Shown one piece after another: positions 9,629-19,535 of a DNA stretch of 64,000 nt (its first letter is position 1; every line of letters begins with the position of its first letter). Origin of the DNA: Strobilurus pachycystidiatus (Eukaryota; Basidiomycota; Agaricomycetes; Agaricales; Physalacriaceae); NCBI GenBank assembly GCA_019915135.1, contig JAHLMK010000040.1, forward strand, positions 1 through 64,000. The letters run 5' to 3'. A program made the position numbers and the translations under genes. The notes beneath the pieces are model-generated. The model saw only the letters and a program-made list of their open reading frames with translations, made no database searches and was not told the origin of the DNA.

Positions 9629-10495
9629 CAGTCGTAACAGAACAAAAGTCTTTCCGACTCAGCAGGCGGCGGTCGTCAGAGAAATGGGAAGGCAGAGAAG
9701 CCGCGTGTCTTCCAAAGGAAGTCAGACCCGTCAAGCCGACCCGATGTCGATGGAAGAAATAATCTTAGAGAATGCTTGCTATTCGGGTAGTACTAGTAGT
9801 TGCTGCCTTGGGATGCATTTCTGTTGAGGATCTTGTGGCAGTAACAATCAGCGTGCCAAATGACAGTTAGAGATTAATAACGAGCGCACCACTCGTGACA
9901 GTTGGTGCCTATCGGCAATATTATTATATATCGGTGATTGAGCGTTGACACTGTATGTGCGCAGGATGATTCGCAAGAATACTGGGTCCACCGCTGTACA
10001 TGGTAGGGACAAGGGGTGAGGACGACGTACGTAGGGAAGACACGGTAACACGTCGGAATAATAGCATATTTTTGCACGCTCCGGGGGCCAGTCTTGAGAG
10101 CGCATCAGGGGGATCTAGTCGTTGCATGCATACCAACTCAAGTCAGTAGTTCATGTACAACGTACATATGGCGGACACGTACCGAGAGACCTAAGCCATC
10201 AGTAATGCAGCATCCAGAGTCAGAGAAGCGGTATCGGGGCCATTCAGTATTCGTTTGAGGGCAGGTATGCGAGCCGCCGTCCACGATGGTGAGGGCAAGG
10301 GCGAACAGGTGTTTACGCGCACTTACTGATTTGGACACGAATTCAAACTCCGAAGTTAGAATTCGCGCAAGAATTTGAATCTGGCGCTCACTACAAAATC
10401 TGAACAAATCCTGAGAGCTCAGAATCACATTCTGCGAGTGTTCTTCTGTCTGAGAATTTTCTCCGGGCAGGGTGTTCCTTGTAGGGACCGTACCG
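9629..10495. other. 870 bp without a supportable gene
   Basis: Low-complexity and AT-rich patches are present; no open frame has a recognisable motif. The sequence changes to a C/T-rich, GC-rich repeat at about 10500. Confidence 0.4.
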
Positions 10496-10499
10496 AGTA

Positions 10500-11095
10500 A
10501 TTTCCTTCCTTTCCTTCCTTGCTCCTTCCTAAAGCAGCGCAGGGGTCCGTGCCGAGTTCATTAATTCACCTTCCTTTGCACCTTCGCCCAGTTGGCTGCT
10601 GACGCGTTCCGAACTTGGATCAGCGAACGCTAACAGCTCTTGCTCTTGTTGCCCTTGACGCGCTCCGACTTCGGACACTGCGAAAGCGCGCACCGGCGAA
10701 GCCTTCCCTCCCTCCTTTTTCTGCACCTTCGGCCCGTTTCTTGCGATTGCGTTTCCTCTAGCTTTCCTCTGCGCCCTATTTGCCCTGTTCCCTTTGCGCG
10801 TTGACTGGCCGTGGCCTTGTACGCCGCAAACGCTCGCGCTGGCGAGGCTATCGGGCTGCGGTCTTCTCCCTTCATTGTCAATGCAAGTTTCACATTCTTT
10901 CTACTCTGGCTGCGTTCTAATCGTCTCTACGGCCTCAGTCTACCTCCGACCCTCTGACCGCGCGCCCCGCGGCTCGCGTCCCCTCGTCCCCTTTTCTTCC
11001 CTTGGCCTCCCCCCCACCCCCGTGTTTGCCAGTTTGCGCTGCGCTGCCAAGTGCTTGGCCTCGCCCTCCTTTGAGGCTGCGGCTACATAAACACC
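10500..11095 (+). repeat. Dispersed GC-rich repeat, member C
   Basis: Several blocks here match, in inverted orientation, blocks at about 32040-32330. Examples are GCTGACGCGTTCCGAACTTG (10599-10618), GCGCTGGCGAGGCTATCGGG and GCGCCCCGCGGCTC. Between blocks the two copies differ by insertions, so it is an old or mosaic family. A TTCCTTCC run opens it. No coding frame is conserved between copies. Confidence 0.6.
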
Positions 11096-11290
11096 TTGCA
11101 GCTCCGATGGCCCAAGACTGGTTGAAGTATTTTACACCAAGTTTACGGCCAAATTTGATTGATTTATGTTGCAAACAGTTCATAAACTTGGCTCAGCCAT
11201 ACGTGTTCTTGTATACATTTCTCACATATTCTGACTAATTCAAAACCCATTCCGCACAGAGCCTTGGCGGACAACGTATGTAGCCCTTAG

Positions 11291-11439
11291 TTTGGCTCAG
11301 AGCTTTAATTTAAACTGTTTCAAGTTACGCTTTTGAATCACATATGATATATCTACACGCAACTCTTTGGCTCAGAGCTTTAATTTATCTGTTCTAAGTT
11401 ACGCTTTTGAATCACATATGATATATCTACACGCAACTC
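11291..11439. repeat. Two direct copies of a 75-bp unit
   Basis: The unit beginning TTTGGCTCAGAGCTTTAATT occurs at 11291 and again at 11366 with only a few substitutions in its middle third. It is a simple local duplication with no terminal inverted repeats or coding content. Confidence 0.85.
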
Positions 11440-12184
11440 TCGTCCCTCGAACGACTCTGCTACGCCATAACGCACGCCTGGGAGGAAGGAAGAAATTACT
11501 CGGCACAGTCCCTCCGACTCTCTTACAAGGGAGAACCCCAATCAGTTTCCCTGATGTTCTCAATCACATATGCCTCGCGGGCTGTTTCATTTTGCCGAAG
11601 CGCTCCCCTCTCAGGCTCCCACACGCCTTCGATGCGCCCGGCCCTTGTAACATGCGGCAGCCCGTCTCATGGCAGATGGCTGCTCGAACGACTGCTAAGT
11701 TGCAACTCAACTGCCACTGTAACTCAAGCTCACCCTTGAATGCGCGCAGCTCTAAAAGACCGAATGACGCATATATTGGACTGTGGGTCCCAAGTCTATC
11801 CGTTAGAATGTGCACGTGTATTTCAAATCAGCGGTCGCTTACTAGTAATCAGCTGTCGCCACTGGCAATTGGAGGGGGCGCCAGAGACTTTGCTTCTCAA
11901 GTTGAATGCGCTAGCTTGCCTAGGATTGTGCGGGTGACCGGGGTAGTAGCCGGCGGCTGGAGGCCAACGCCTTACGGCTGACAGTGACAATTCACGCAGG
12001 AGGGAAACCCAAAATTCAGACGACGTGCATTCATGACGGAGTTTGTGGGTCGAACACTATACCGCCGCTCTATTCGAAGGGGTGAAGTCGGCACTGCGCA
12101 TTTGGCAGTCCTCATTTCGGCAATTTCCGGCGCGCACATTCGCGCGGCCAGGCTACACGCGGCGGCTTCTTCTCCATCTATAAC
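11440..12184. other. 745 bp upstream of the coiled-coil gene, no gene seen
   Basis: One plus-strand frame stays open from the 75-bp repeats to about 11981, but it shows no recognised motif and begins inside the repeats. I treat it as chance. The last 100 bp before 12185 may hold the promoter of the next gene; no clear TATA box is present. Confidence 0.35.
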
Positions 12185-13036
12185 ATGTCTCAGGCCATAA
12201 GAGCTCGCTTCCCATACTTGTTCTCAGGCTACCTCCCTCGAAAACCAGGCAGAATGGCTATACCAATAGAACGCACCGCGTCGGAGGGGTTTGTCCAGTT
12301 TGTTGAATGTTACGCATCGTCGCTCATGTCGTCAGAACCCAGAACTCCTTTGGATGCCCTTCAATCGAGGCTGAGATTCGAGCGGAGAGGTCTAGGGTCC
12401 ATCCAGAAGGTACGTCAGCACTTTTTGACTCTCCCAGGGGTGTCCTGACCAGCGTTCTCGTTCCCTTAGGAGAATGCTCCTCTCTGCCTCCATCTCCGGT
12501 GAATTCCCCGGACCAGTGCGTAACATCCGCTCTCCAATCCGATTTTCTCATCCTGTCCTCAGATCAGAAATGTGGGCTTTGTCTCCTTGTATGTCGCGTC
12601 AATTGCCTCTAACCACGCCAGAGCTAGTGCTGATTTTCATTTGGCAAAGAGGTGCGTCTCGTGATATATCCCAAGTTACAGTATTCATGCGTCGACTACA
12701 GCTGGGGTACCGCGAGCATCGGTGCGTTTGGTGGCAATCTCTTGCGGCTTCTTTCCTAATTGCCCGCTGCGTGCCGTAGCGTCTTCGACGAGCGACGCTC
12801 GACAAATCCAGGCCCTGGAGGAGAAACTCAAAGAAAGGGACCGCCAACACGTTGCGCTCGCCGAGGCGCTTGACGATTTGAGATTCAACCTGGACACCAG
12901 GCTGGAAGACCAGCGCGTCGCACTCACCAATTCGCTCGACGCGAAGTTGGAAAGCAGGCTGGATGAATTCGAGACCAAGCTCATGGGTGCTTTACGTGCT
13001 CTTATCGAGAGTCTGACGCGAAGTAGCACTGTGTAA
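12185..13036 (+). CDS. Small coiled-coil protein, five exons
   Basis: Five exons join in one frame: 12185-12409, 12470-12498, 12568-12651, 12702-12721 and 12780-13036. All introns are GT/AG and 50-69 nt long, giving about 204 residues. The C-terminal 75 residues form a heptad-rich coiled coil (RQIQALEEKLKERDRQH onward), rich in Leu, Glu, Arg and Asp. No membrane span or signal peptide is visible. The start ATG has A at -3. Two tiny exons (29 and 20 nt) make the splice model sensitive to error, but it is the only one found that keeps the frame open. Function is unknown; a structural or scaffold role is only a guess from the coiled coil. Confidence 0.6.
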
Positions 13037-13379
13037 TAGGTACATGGGTGGAAGATTAGACCGCCCCATTTGTGATCGGGAATTGGGACGCCCGCGCTAG
13101 CCGCATGACACGCCCGTATTGAACGTAACATATATTGAACTGCCGGCCAAAGCATCTTTGTTTTTGTATCAGCTTCGCTATAACACTTTCAATGTTTCAT
13201 CTACATGTACAATGACTGTTACAATTACTTGCTGTTACAATTGCTTGCTAACTGTCCTTGCGCTAGGCGGTCAAGGCGCGACTCAGATCTCACATTCCCG
13301 ATCCGGACGCAAACTCGTGAGGAACACATGGAAGACTCTCGATCAAATACTATATTAGGAAGGTGTGTTATGCCTGCCA
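13037..13379. other. 3' flank of the coiled-coil gene, no gene seen
   Basis: This is mixed-composition sequence with a short TTACAATTRCTTGCT repeat near 13219-13245. I see no supportable gene or RNA. Confidence 0.35.
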
Positions 13380-13446
13380 ATTTCTCGACGAGAAATCCCA
13401 GACCGTATATGATCTTCTCATATACGGTCGGTAACGAGACTAACTT
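13380..13446. repeat. Two hairpins followed by a transposon-end-like sequence
   Basis: A short palindrome (ATTTCTCG/CGAGAAAT around one base, about 13380-13397) is followed by a perfect 12-bp inverted repeat, GACCGTATATGA, at 13401-13412 and 13418-13429. Directly after it comes GGTAACGAGACTAA, which resembles the right end of the TIR element at 45739 (GGGAACGAGACTA). It could be a decayed terminus of a related element. No matching left end was found. Confidence 0.4.
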
Positions 13447-13530
13447 GTCGCATTATAGGGTTCGGTTACAGGACTAATAAGCTTTTGGGAAGGAGTTGCA
13501 TATCTCGAGCCATATGGTCTAGGCAGAGGT

Positions 13531-13722
13531 TGTCCGGCCCGAGCGCAGACTTGCTCGGCCCGAGCGCAGACTTGCTCGGCCCTAGGGGAGTCCTACTCAG
13601 TCAAGTTGGAGGCTTGTCTAGAGACCTGCGCCCTGTGCGAGCGCAGACCAGCGCAGGTCTGCGCAGTGCCCAGAGCGAGCGCAGGTCTGCGCAGTGCCCA
13701 GAGCGAGCGCAGGTCTGTGGGT
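13531..13722 (+). repeat. Two short minisatellites
   Basis: Two to three copies of a roughly 21-bp unit (GGCCCGAGCGCAGACTTGCTC) occupy about 13535-13588. Two and a half copies of a 31-bp unit (containing GAGCGCAGGTCTGCGCAG) occupy about 13643-13722. Both share the GAGCGCAG word, so they probably have a common origin. No coding meaning is apparent. Confidence 0.75.
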
Positions 13723-14166
13723 AACATGTCTGTGAATTTGATGAAGGCCTCCCAGATACAAAGCAAACACTGGCATCTTCATCCGCATAGCAGCTGGACT
13801 GGCAAGACATACTTACGAGTTGCATACGAGTGCGCACTGCGCACTCTGGGTTTCAAACTCGGACGAATGGGTCGGTCCGGACTCCGGAGCAGATGACCCG
13901 ACGGTCGGCGACGGAGGCTTTCCATTTCCCCGCGGCAGAAGGCGGCATCTCTTGCTTTGTTCCCATTCCTTTGTTTCTACGTGTTGGGGTTTCTTTCAGC
14001 TCTGTCTCTATAATATGCGCAAAGCACTTCCTCCAAGCGATAGAAACTCTTCTAACACCACTACTTGTAGGACTACCGATGGCGTACGAACGCAGATTTG
14101 GCCAGTGGTCAGCACTAGGCCGCTTCTTCCTCAACGTTAATTGACATATGTAGGAGCCGTATAGTT
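13723..14166. other. Upstream region of the nucleoplasmin-like gene, no gene seen
   Basis: Overlapping short frames on both strands lack motifs. The region probably contains the promoter of the gene at 14167, but I see no distinct signal. Confidence 0.35.
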
Positions 14167-14985
14167 ATGCCAGGGCAAGAATTACCGTGGAACGTGGGCG
14201 GGACTGATATCCTTGTCACCAATGTCGCCCTTCCCGCTCAACTGTCGGATAACGAGCGCACGACGCTCAATCTTTGCCACGGGCTTACCTTCGCTCAAGA
14301 CGAGGACAAGCCAAACATCGCCGCCGTCACCTTGGCCTCGTTAACTCCTGGAAATGCGCGCTCATTCATTGCCTTTATTTATTGTAGTCTGATTGCGGGG
14401 CAGGTGGAGAACGTTCCCGTAAACATTATGCTGTCGGCCAAGGAAAATGTTTCTTTTCGGGTCATTGGGCGCAAGTGCGTATTTCTATATGCCTTTCAAA
14501 TCCCAACTCATCATTCTTGATCCCCTTTAGTGAGTTGCATCTGGCTGGAACCTTCATGTGTTGGTCACGCTGTCTTCCTTGTCTGCGCCTCGCTGACGGG
14601 CCGATTTTTAGCAATGAAAACACTCAAAACCTCCCCCGATCTGGTACGCGAGATAGCCTAGCACGTCTACCCGCTCTAACCAGATCTCTCCAATCAGAGT
14701 GTCTTCACGGCGGCGCCGCGGGGAGACTTTCAGCCAAAGTTCTCCTCCATCAGCCGCGCTTCTGTGCGAGGAAATGTGGAGGTAAGCTGGCCCGTTTCGT
14801 TTGCGCTCAGCGTGAATTGATCGCCCTTGCAGCCTCGTTCCGTTGCAGGTTCGTCGAAATGGAAAGCCTCTAGAAGGCGTAAGCAGCCGGAAGAGGAGGA
14901 GCAACAGGAGGAGGATCAGGAGGAGGAGGAGGAGGAGGAGGAGGAGCCAGCTTTGCCGCGGGCAAAGAGGATCCGCAAAACGTAG
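14167..14985 (+). CDS. Stand-alone nucleoplasmin-like (FKBP39-type) domain protein with poly-Glu tail
   Basis: Six exons join in frame: 14167-14474, 14531-14557, 14612-14643, 14698-14781 and 14849-14985, plus a possible further intron near 14357-14400. The N-terminal part matches the nucleoplasmin-like fold found at the start of fungal nuclear FK506-binding proteins. It has VTNVALPAQLSDNERTTL, then LASLTPG, then VNIMLSAKENVSFRVIGR, and the closing NELHLAGTF, which corresponds to the family's hallmark after the intron at 14475. Such domains form pentamers that bind histones. No prolyl isomerase domain follows. Instead the gene ends in a long Glu run (about nine consecutive) and a basic tail, PRAKRIRK, likely a nuclear localisation signal. 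It may be a truncated FKBP descendant working as a small histone chaperone. The possible intron inside the first exon would lack a GT donor, so I left it as coding. Confidence 0.65.
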
Positions 14986-15547
14986 ACGTTGAGGCCTCCG
15001 GGCTTCAGGCTCAGCCGTCAATATCTTTTAGTCCACCTGACCTCCACTTATACTTGCATGGATCCTTCTCACGCCTTCAGATTCAATACAATAAATTGAG
15101 CCCATTGATATTGCCAACATTTAGCGCCGACCCGCCGCAAACATTTGTCGCAAGCCTAAGAGTTGCCTGGGGAAGTTCCTCTTAAGTTGATCAGAGAGTT
15201 ATCGAGTTGCCGCAGCAGCGATGAGGCGCCCTGGCCCTATCTAATATCCTTCAAGAGTCTTCTTCGGCAAGATCGTGACTGATGCCTGGATCCGCGCAGT
15301 GACTACGAGGCTTGTTACACGTCGACTGCGCCAGTCACCCGGCCTCGCTATTGGGCTATTGGCACGTATGTCTTGTTCCTCGAGTCTGGTCTCAATTTGT
15401 TTATCTTCTGTCGGTGGTTTGGGCTACTACTTCATGATTAAGAGTCCCGCGAACACTCCACTCACAGTACCCAAGTTGAATTGCAGTGCTGGGGGAATAC
15501 GATGTTGAACAACGAATATATATTGGCATAATGCATGAAAGGCAAAG
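14986..15547. other. 560 bp without a supportable gene
   Basis: A short plus-strand frame at 15275-15508 contains a hydrophobic run but no recognisable family. AATAAATTGAG near 15089 may be a polyadenylation signal of the preceding gene. Confidence 0.35.
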
Positions 15548-17150
15548 TTAAGCTCTGCGAGTATGAGCAGTTTGTTGAATCCATTTGTCCCTCACAAAGT
15601 CAGTGGACCGAACGCTATCCGGAGCCACAATAGCTAGGCTGTTCAACGTCAGAACCGGCGCATCTTCCAACCTCCATTGGCTGAGTAACAGATTAGCATA
15701 GTGTCGCCAACTGTCATTCAATCGAGCACATGGGAGAGTTTTCTCCAACAACTTGAAGCCTCCTGCATATAAGTCGTGATGCATGGGCAATATGCCGATA
15801 CTCAGCATATAACGATTGGCGGCACTCTATAATAACATAATAAGATATAGCAATTTGAAAGGTTTAAGACATTACGCACCGTTACAACTAATGCCTTCTT
15901 GAACGCGGTTGATATTTCTGCCTGTAGGGATTGATAGTATGAAGGCGGTTCTGTGGCCGGAAACAGAACAACTTGGCGAAGTTGATTCTGATCGTCATTG
16001 GAAAGAGCAGCGAGAGGCGCCAGTCTCCACGCTAAATATTGATCCAGTATAGCAAAAAAAATGCTATCAGGCATGCTGCTGAAGGCCTCCAACGAGGGAA
16101 GATCTGTTCGCCCTGATTGAGTAAATTCGGGATAAGCTAGAATTTCGCCGTATAAGCGAAATTTAGCTTCAAAGGCTGCACGCTCAATAATCTCAGGCTC
16201 CACAATTTCTTTAAATTCCAACCAGCGCCCGTTGAAAAGTGTCTATTAAGTTATAGTTAATTATCAATCTTCAAGATCAGAAAAATAGAAATATTACCCA
16301 GTTGTCTAGATTCTTCTCAATAACAACCAAATCGGAAAATGTGAGGATAGCAGTAGTTGCGTTCCAAAATTGTGACGGTCCATCCAAGAAGTTGAACATG
16401 TTGTTTGAAAAAGAAATTCGGAAAGAATTCAAAAAAGCTCTCAAATAGAGCGCCGTCTGTTGCACGGAGGCGCTCCATTGAGTCCAGAATGCAGGATCAA
16501 AAGGATGAGGAGGAAGGGACGTTGATGGACAGAAAGCGGCCAATGCATTCTAGAAATATGTTAAATTGTAACACGATGGGTGTTATTATCTTACCAAGAT
16601 TCCGACAAGACGCTGAAAGAGGCCTTTGATATCCTTGTGGACTGCAGGATTGCCTAGTCCGTAGGAAATTACAAGGTCACTCTGCTCCAAGTAGGCTTTA
16701 AGAGCAAAAACAGGATTAGGACCGGGTCTGATGAATCTGGCCACAGTCCACGTTATGACTGTAACGACCAAAGCCATGGGGTATTGCTGTACTGCCCAGT
16801 ACTGAGGCTTGGGTCTACCCAGCCAAATTGGCTGCAGCTGGGACCGCACGGAAGCGGGCAAATCGGTGAGCAAGTTCTCTGTCCGCTCGTCGATAGCATC
16901 AAGCTGGCGATAGGGGAGCGGAACAAGTATATCCAAGCGCTGAGCAATGATGTGCCCTCGATAAAGCGCGTCGACGGTCTTTGGTCTCATACCTGACGAG
17001 GACGTTGGCGGTTTGGTAAAAAGGCAAAGCGTGAGAGACAAAGACCGAGGACATTCTCACCTCATGTCCGCGTGATCCTAGTCTCGAAACCAAATTCAAT
17101 AGAGTATGAAGATAACATAAGGTCATTCACACCGTAACGTTGATTGCCAT
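15548..17150 (-). CDS. Hypothetical protein, about 400 residues, multi-exon
   Basis: The minus strand carries a good multi-exon gene. The start ATG is at 17148-17150, followed by two short exons (MAINVT and DHADM) that splice to an exon beginning RPKTVDALYRGH. Long open exons lie at about 16995-16600, 16540-16310, 16218-15885 and 15825-15548. They are separated by 45-60-nt introns whose minus-strand donors read GTAATA-, GTAAT- or GTGCGT-like. The protein is mostly helical, Leu/Pro-rich, with one hydrophobic stretch (MALVVTVITWTVA) that may span a membrane. I recognise no domain. Codon use and clean exon borders argue that it is functional. The neighbours give no functional hint. Confidence 0.5.
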
Positions 17151-17461
17151 TCTGCTCCCCCAAGCCGCCAGAGCCCAAAAATTAGATCTCGTCCTAGGCT
17201 TGATTGGTCATTTTCTGTCCCGGGACGCTGCTAAGCGACCTCCCCCCAGTCAGTCCCCGTTGCACCTTCTCGTTTGTTGTGGCTGCTTTGTACGCAGGTA
17301 CTGCCGTAGATGACGCGTGGTAGATGGCGCGTGTGAGAGTCCTCGTCAAGAAGGAAGTCGTAAGTCACTCACATGAGAACATGCTTAGGCACGGAGCTTC
17401 TCTCCAACGTACGCGACTGGATTTGCGCCTGAACAGCCTTATCAAGCGATGGCGGATCCAG
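17151..17461. other. Intergenic, about 310 bp
   Basis: The sequence between two minus-strand genes probably includes the promoter of the gene ending at 15548. I see no TATA box or other distinct signal. Confidence 0.35.
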
Positions 17462-18680
17462 TTAGTGACGTTTAAGGTCTAAAAGCTCGGGATTGAGCTT
17501 CTCGCAAGCATATACACCGCCGCAGCAAAGACGACTGCGACGACAGATCACGGAAGTATCACCAAAGACGTTCTGAACGGTAGCAGACGAATCGTTTCCG
17601 CCAATACCACCGAGCAAAGAGTCCTGACACTGGGAAACACGATAAGTAAGTCATAATGGGGTCTTTGGAAAGATCAGACATACCTTGTCTAGTTTGATCA
17701 GTGCGTCGGGGCTCATAACCTTGCCCTTCCTGTCAACAAGTCAAAACTTGTCAGCACTCAGGTCAAGAAGGTAAGCGGTGGCGACTCGAGGAACAGGCCA
17801 GTATGATGGGAGCCCGTTGACCTTCTCTAGACGGTCGACCTTCAGGCTGCGCGTATTACGAGTTGAGTCGGAGTCCAAGGCTTCGGAAGTCACACTTCAT
17901 CCAGCCAGACTGAGCCAGACCGTGTCAGATTCTCGCCAGCCGGGCATGGTCAGGTTGCCGGGAACTGCCTCAACTTTGATTTTGGACAGGTTGTCGTAAT
18001 CCAAGTCGTCGACGTCGATGATTTTAGCGCCACCCGCGCCGGTAGCTGCAGCAGGGCTAGGTTCCGGCAAACCAGAGTCGCCAACACCGGGGCCAAAATC
18101 GGACGCGGTATCCATCTCGTCATCAGAGATCTCGACAGCGGGGGGTTGAGGGTGGGAATGGAATGGGACATGATTGGGGAGGAGTAAGAGAAGCTCGAGC
18201 CGCGGTCAAGGTCGTATTGGGAGGTGTCGTCATCAAAATCAAGAGTGTTGATGGTCTCGTGTCCGTTCTCGAATATAGTACGCGTTCGGACAGGCGAGTC
18301 GGACGCGATAAAATCGTCAGACACGTCCAAAAGATCTTCCTGCTTGATGATAGACGGTTGCGAGCCGGGAGCTGTCCGATACACCGAGCGTGAGACGCAT
18401 GATTGCAGAAATAGGCAGCAAGCACGTCACGACCATTGCCGTTCAATTCATTGTCGCGTGCCAGCTCGCCAAAAAGGACGTTCCAGTCCATATCATGCAT
18501 GTCTTCCCATGGCTGCCCATTGGGGAGATGAACTAGGCGCGCGAGCTGCGCGAGAACGCCGTCAGAACGCGTCCACAGTGACTCATGCCCAATGGGAAAG
18601 AAACACACCTGCTCATCGGGCAACAGATTTTGACGCAGTGAAATGCCCAAAAGGACAGCAATATCGAGATTGCGGTCCAT
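17462..18680 (-). CDS. Hypothetical acidic protein with Cys-rich C-terminal part
   Basis: The start is ATG 18678-18680 (MDRNLDIAVLLGISL) and the end is TAA at 17462-17464. The N-terminal exon runs to about 18390. A shift of frame at the GTGTATCGGACAG stretch suggests a small intron or splice there. The next part is acidic and Ser-rich (SIIKQEDLLDVSDDF, DVDDLDYDNL). Downstream segments read NGLPSYWPVPRVATAYLLDL, then KGKVMSPDALIKLDK before a donor GTATGT, then CQDSLLGG and a terminal stretch with CRRSRLCCGGVYACEKL. The last segment has cysteines spaced like a small zinc-binding module. I do not recognise the family by name. Exon borders in the middle are uncertain. Confidence 0.45.
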
Positions 18681-19119
18681 CGAGTACGTTCTACGGCGTG
18701 TCGGGTGGTGGTGGTCAGAAGGAAAGGGTGGGACGGGGGTCACTCACGATGCGTCAGTCACGCTTGTAACTTGAATCTGACGCAGCGGACCTCAAAAGCT
18801 TGGACCGCTGGCAAACGCCTCTACGACCCCTCAAAGCTTCTCAAAAGCAAAACAGTCCCATTATGACTGGGGACTCGACAGTCTCAGAAAGATACGTAGT
18901 GTTCAAGTAGAAACGGGGTTGATTCATGCGAGTGAGGGCCTGAGGGTTGTAACAATGAATTGGCACTCATGGGGCAAGAGTCGCGGCTACAATTCCTTAT
19001 AACAAACGATGTAGCGGTAGGTATTCTAATCTCATGGCTTAAACACGACACGCCACCAATTTCTCAACAATCCTGAAGCTTCTGTCAGTTCATCAAGAAC
19101 TAGAGTATGGAAGAAGGCC
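18681..19119. other. Intergenic, about 440 bp
   Basis: I see no supportable gene. Sequence near 19030-19120 may hold a last exon of the next minus-strand gene if the GTGAGG donor at its stop codon is used. Confidence 0.35.
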
Positions 19120-19535
19120 TCACTTGCTGAAGTTATTGTCAACAAGTAAGACGACAAACGTGAACAGCATAGCCATAAGCACCCCAAGAGCCGCGCCAAC
19201 GAGGGTGCTCAAGAAGATGGCGGAAGGGGGGATGTAGCTTGTCGCAGGGAAGATTAGGTCCCAATCCCAGGGAGAAAGCGCGATTTCCTGGCCCTCGTAT
19301 CCCGGAAGGTTTCTGGTCATAATCTTTTGCCCCTCAAGCACCCCTGCCGCATATGCAAGGATGGCTTCCTGAGACAAAAGTTGTTAGTTTATGAATTCCC
19401 CGGGCTCAAGAAAATATTTACCTCAGCAGCTGCTAGGTCCACTTCGGCTTGGGAGGCAAAGTGGCTGTAGGGCACTGCTACGTATTGCTTGCCGGCAACT
19501 TGCCGTTGGACGACAACGTAGGGATAAGTGGCCAT
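19120..19535 (-). CDS. Small hypothetical protein with C-terminal membrane span
   Basis: Two exons, 19422-19535 (38 codons from ATG) and 19120-19368, join across a 53-nt intron (GTAAAT...CTCAG) to give 120 residues. The C-terminal third is strongly hydrophobic (AIFLSTLVGAALGVLMAMLF and on) and ends shortly after, in DNNFSK, the layout of a tail-anchored or single-span protein. An alternative last exon is possible because the stop sits inside a GTGAGG donor-like sequence (AGCAAGTGAGG). Splicing there would replace the stop with a 17-residue tail ending at a TAA near 19050. I do not recognise the family. Confidence 0.5.
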
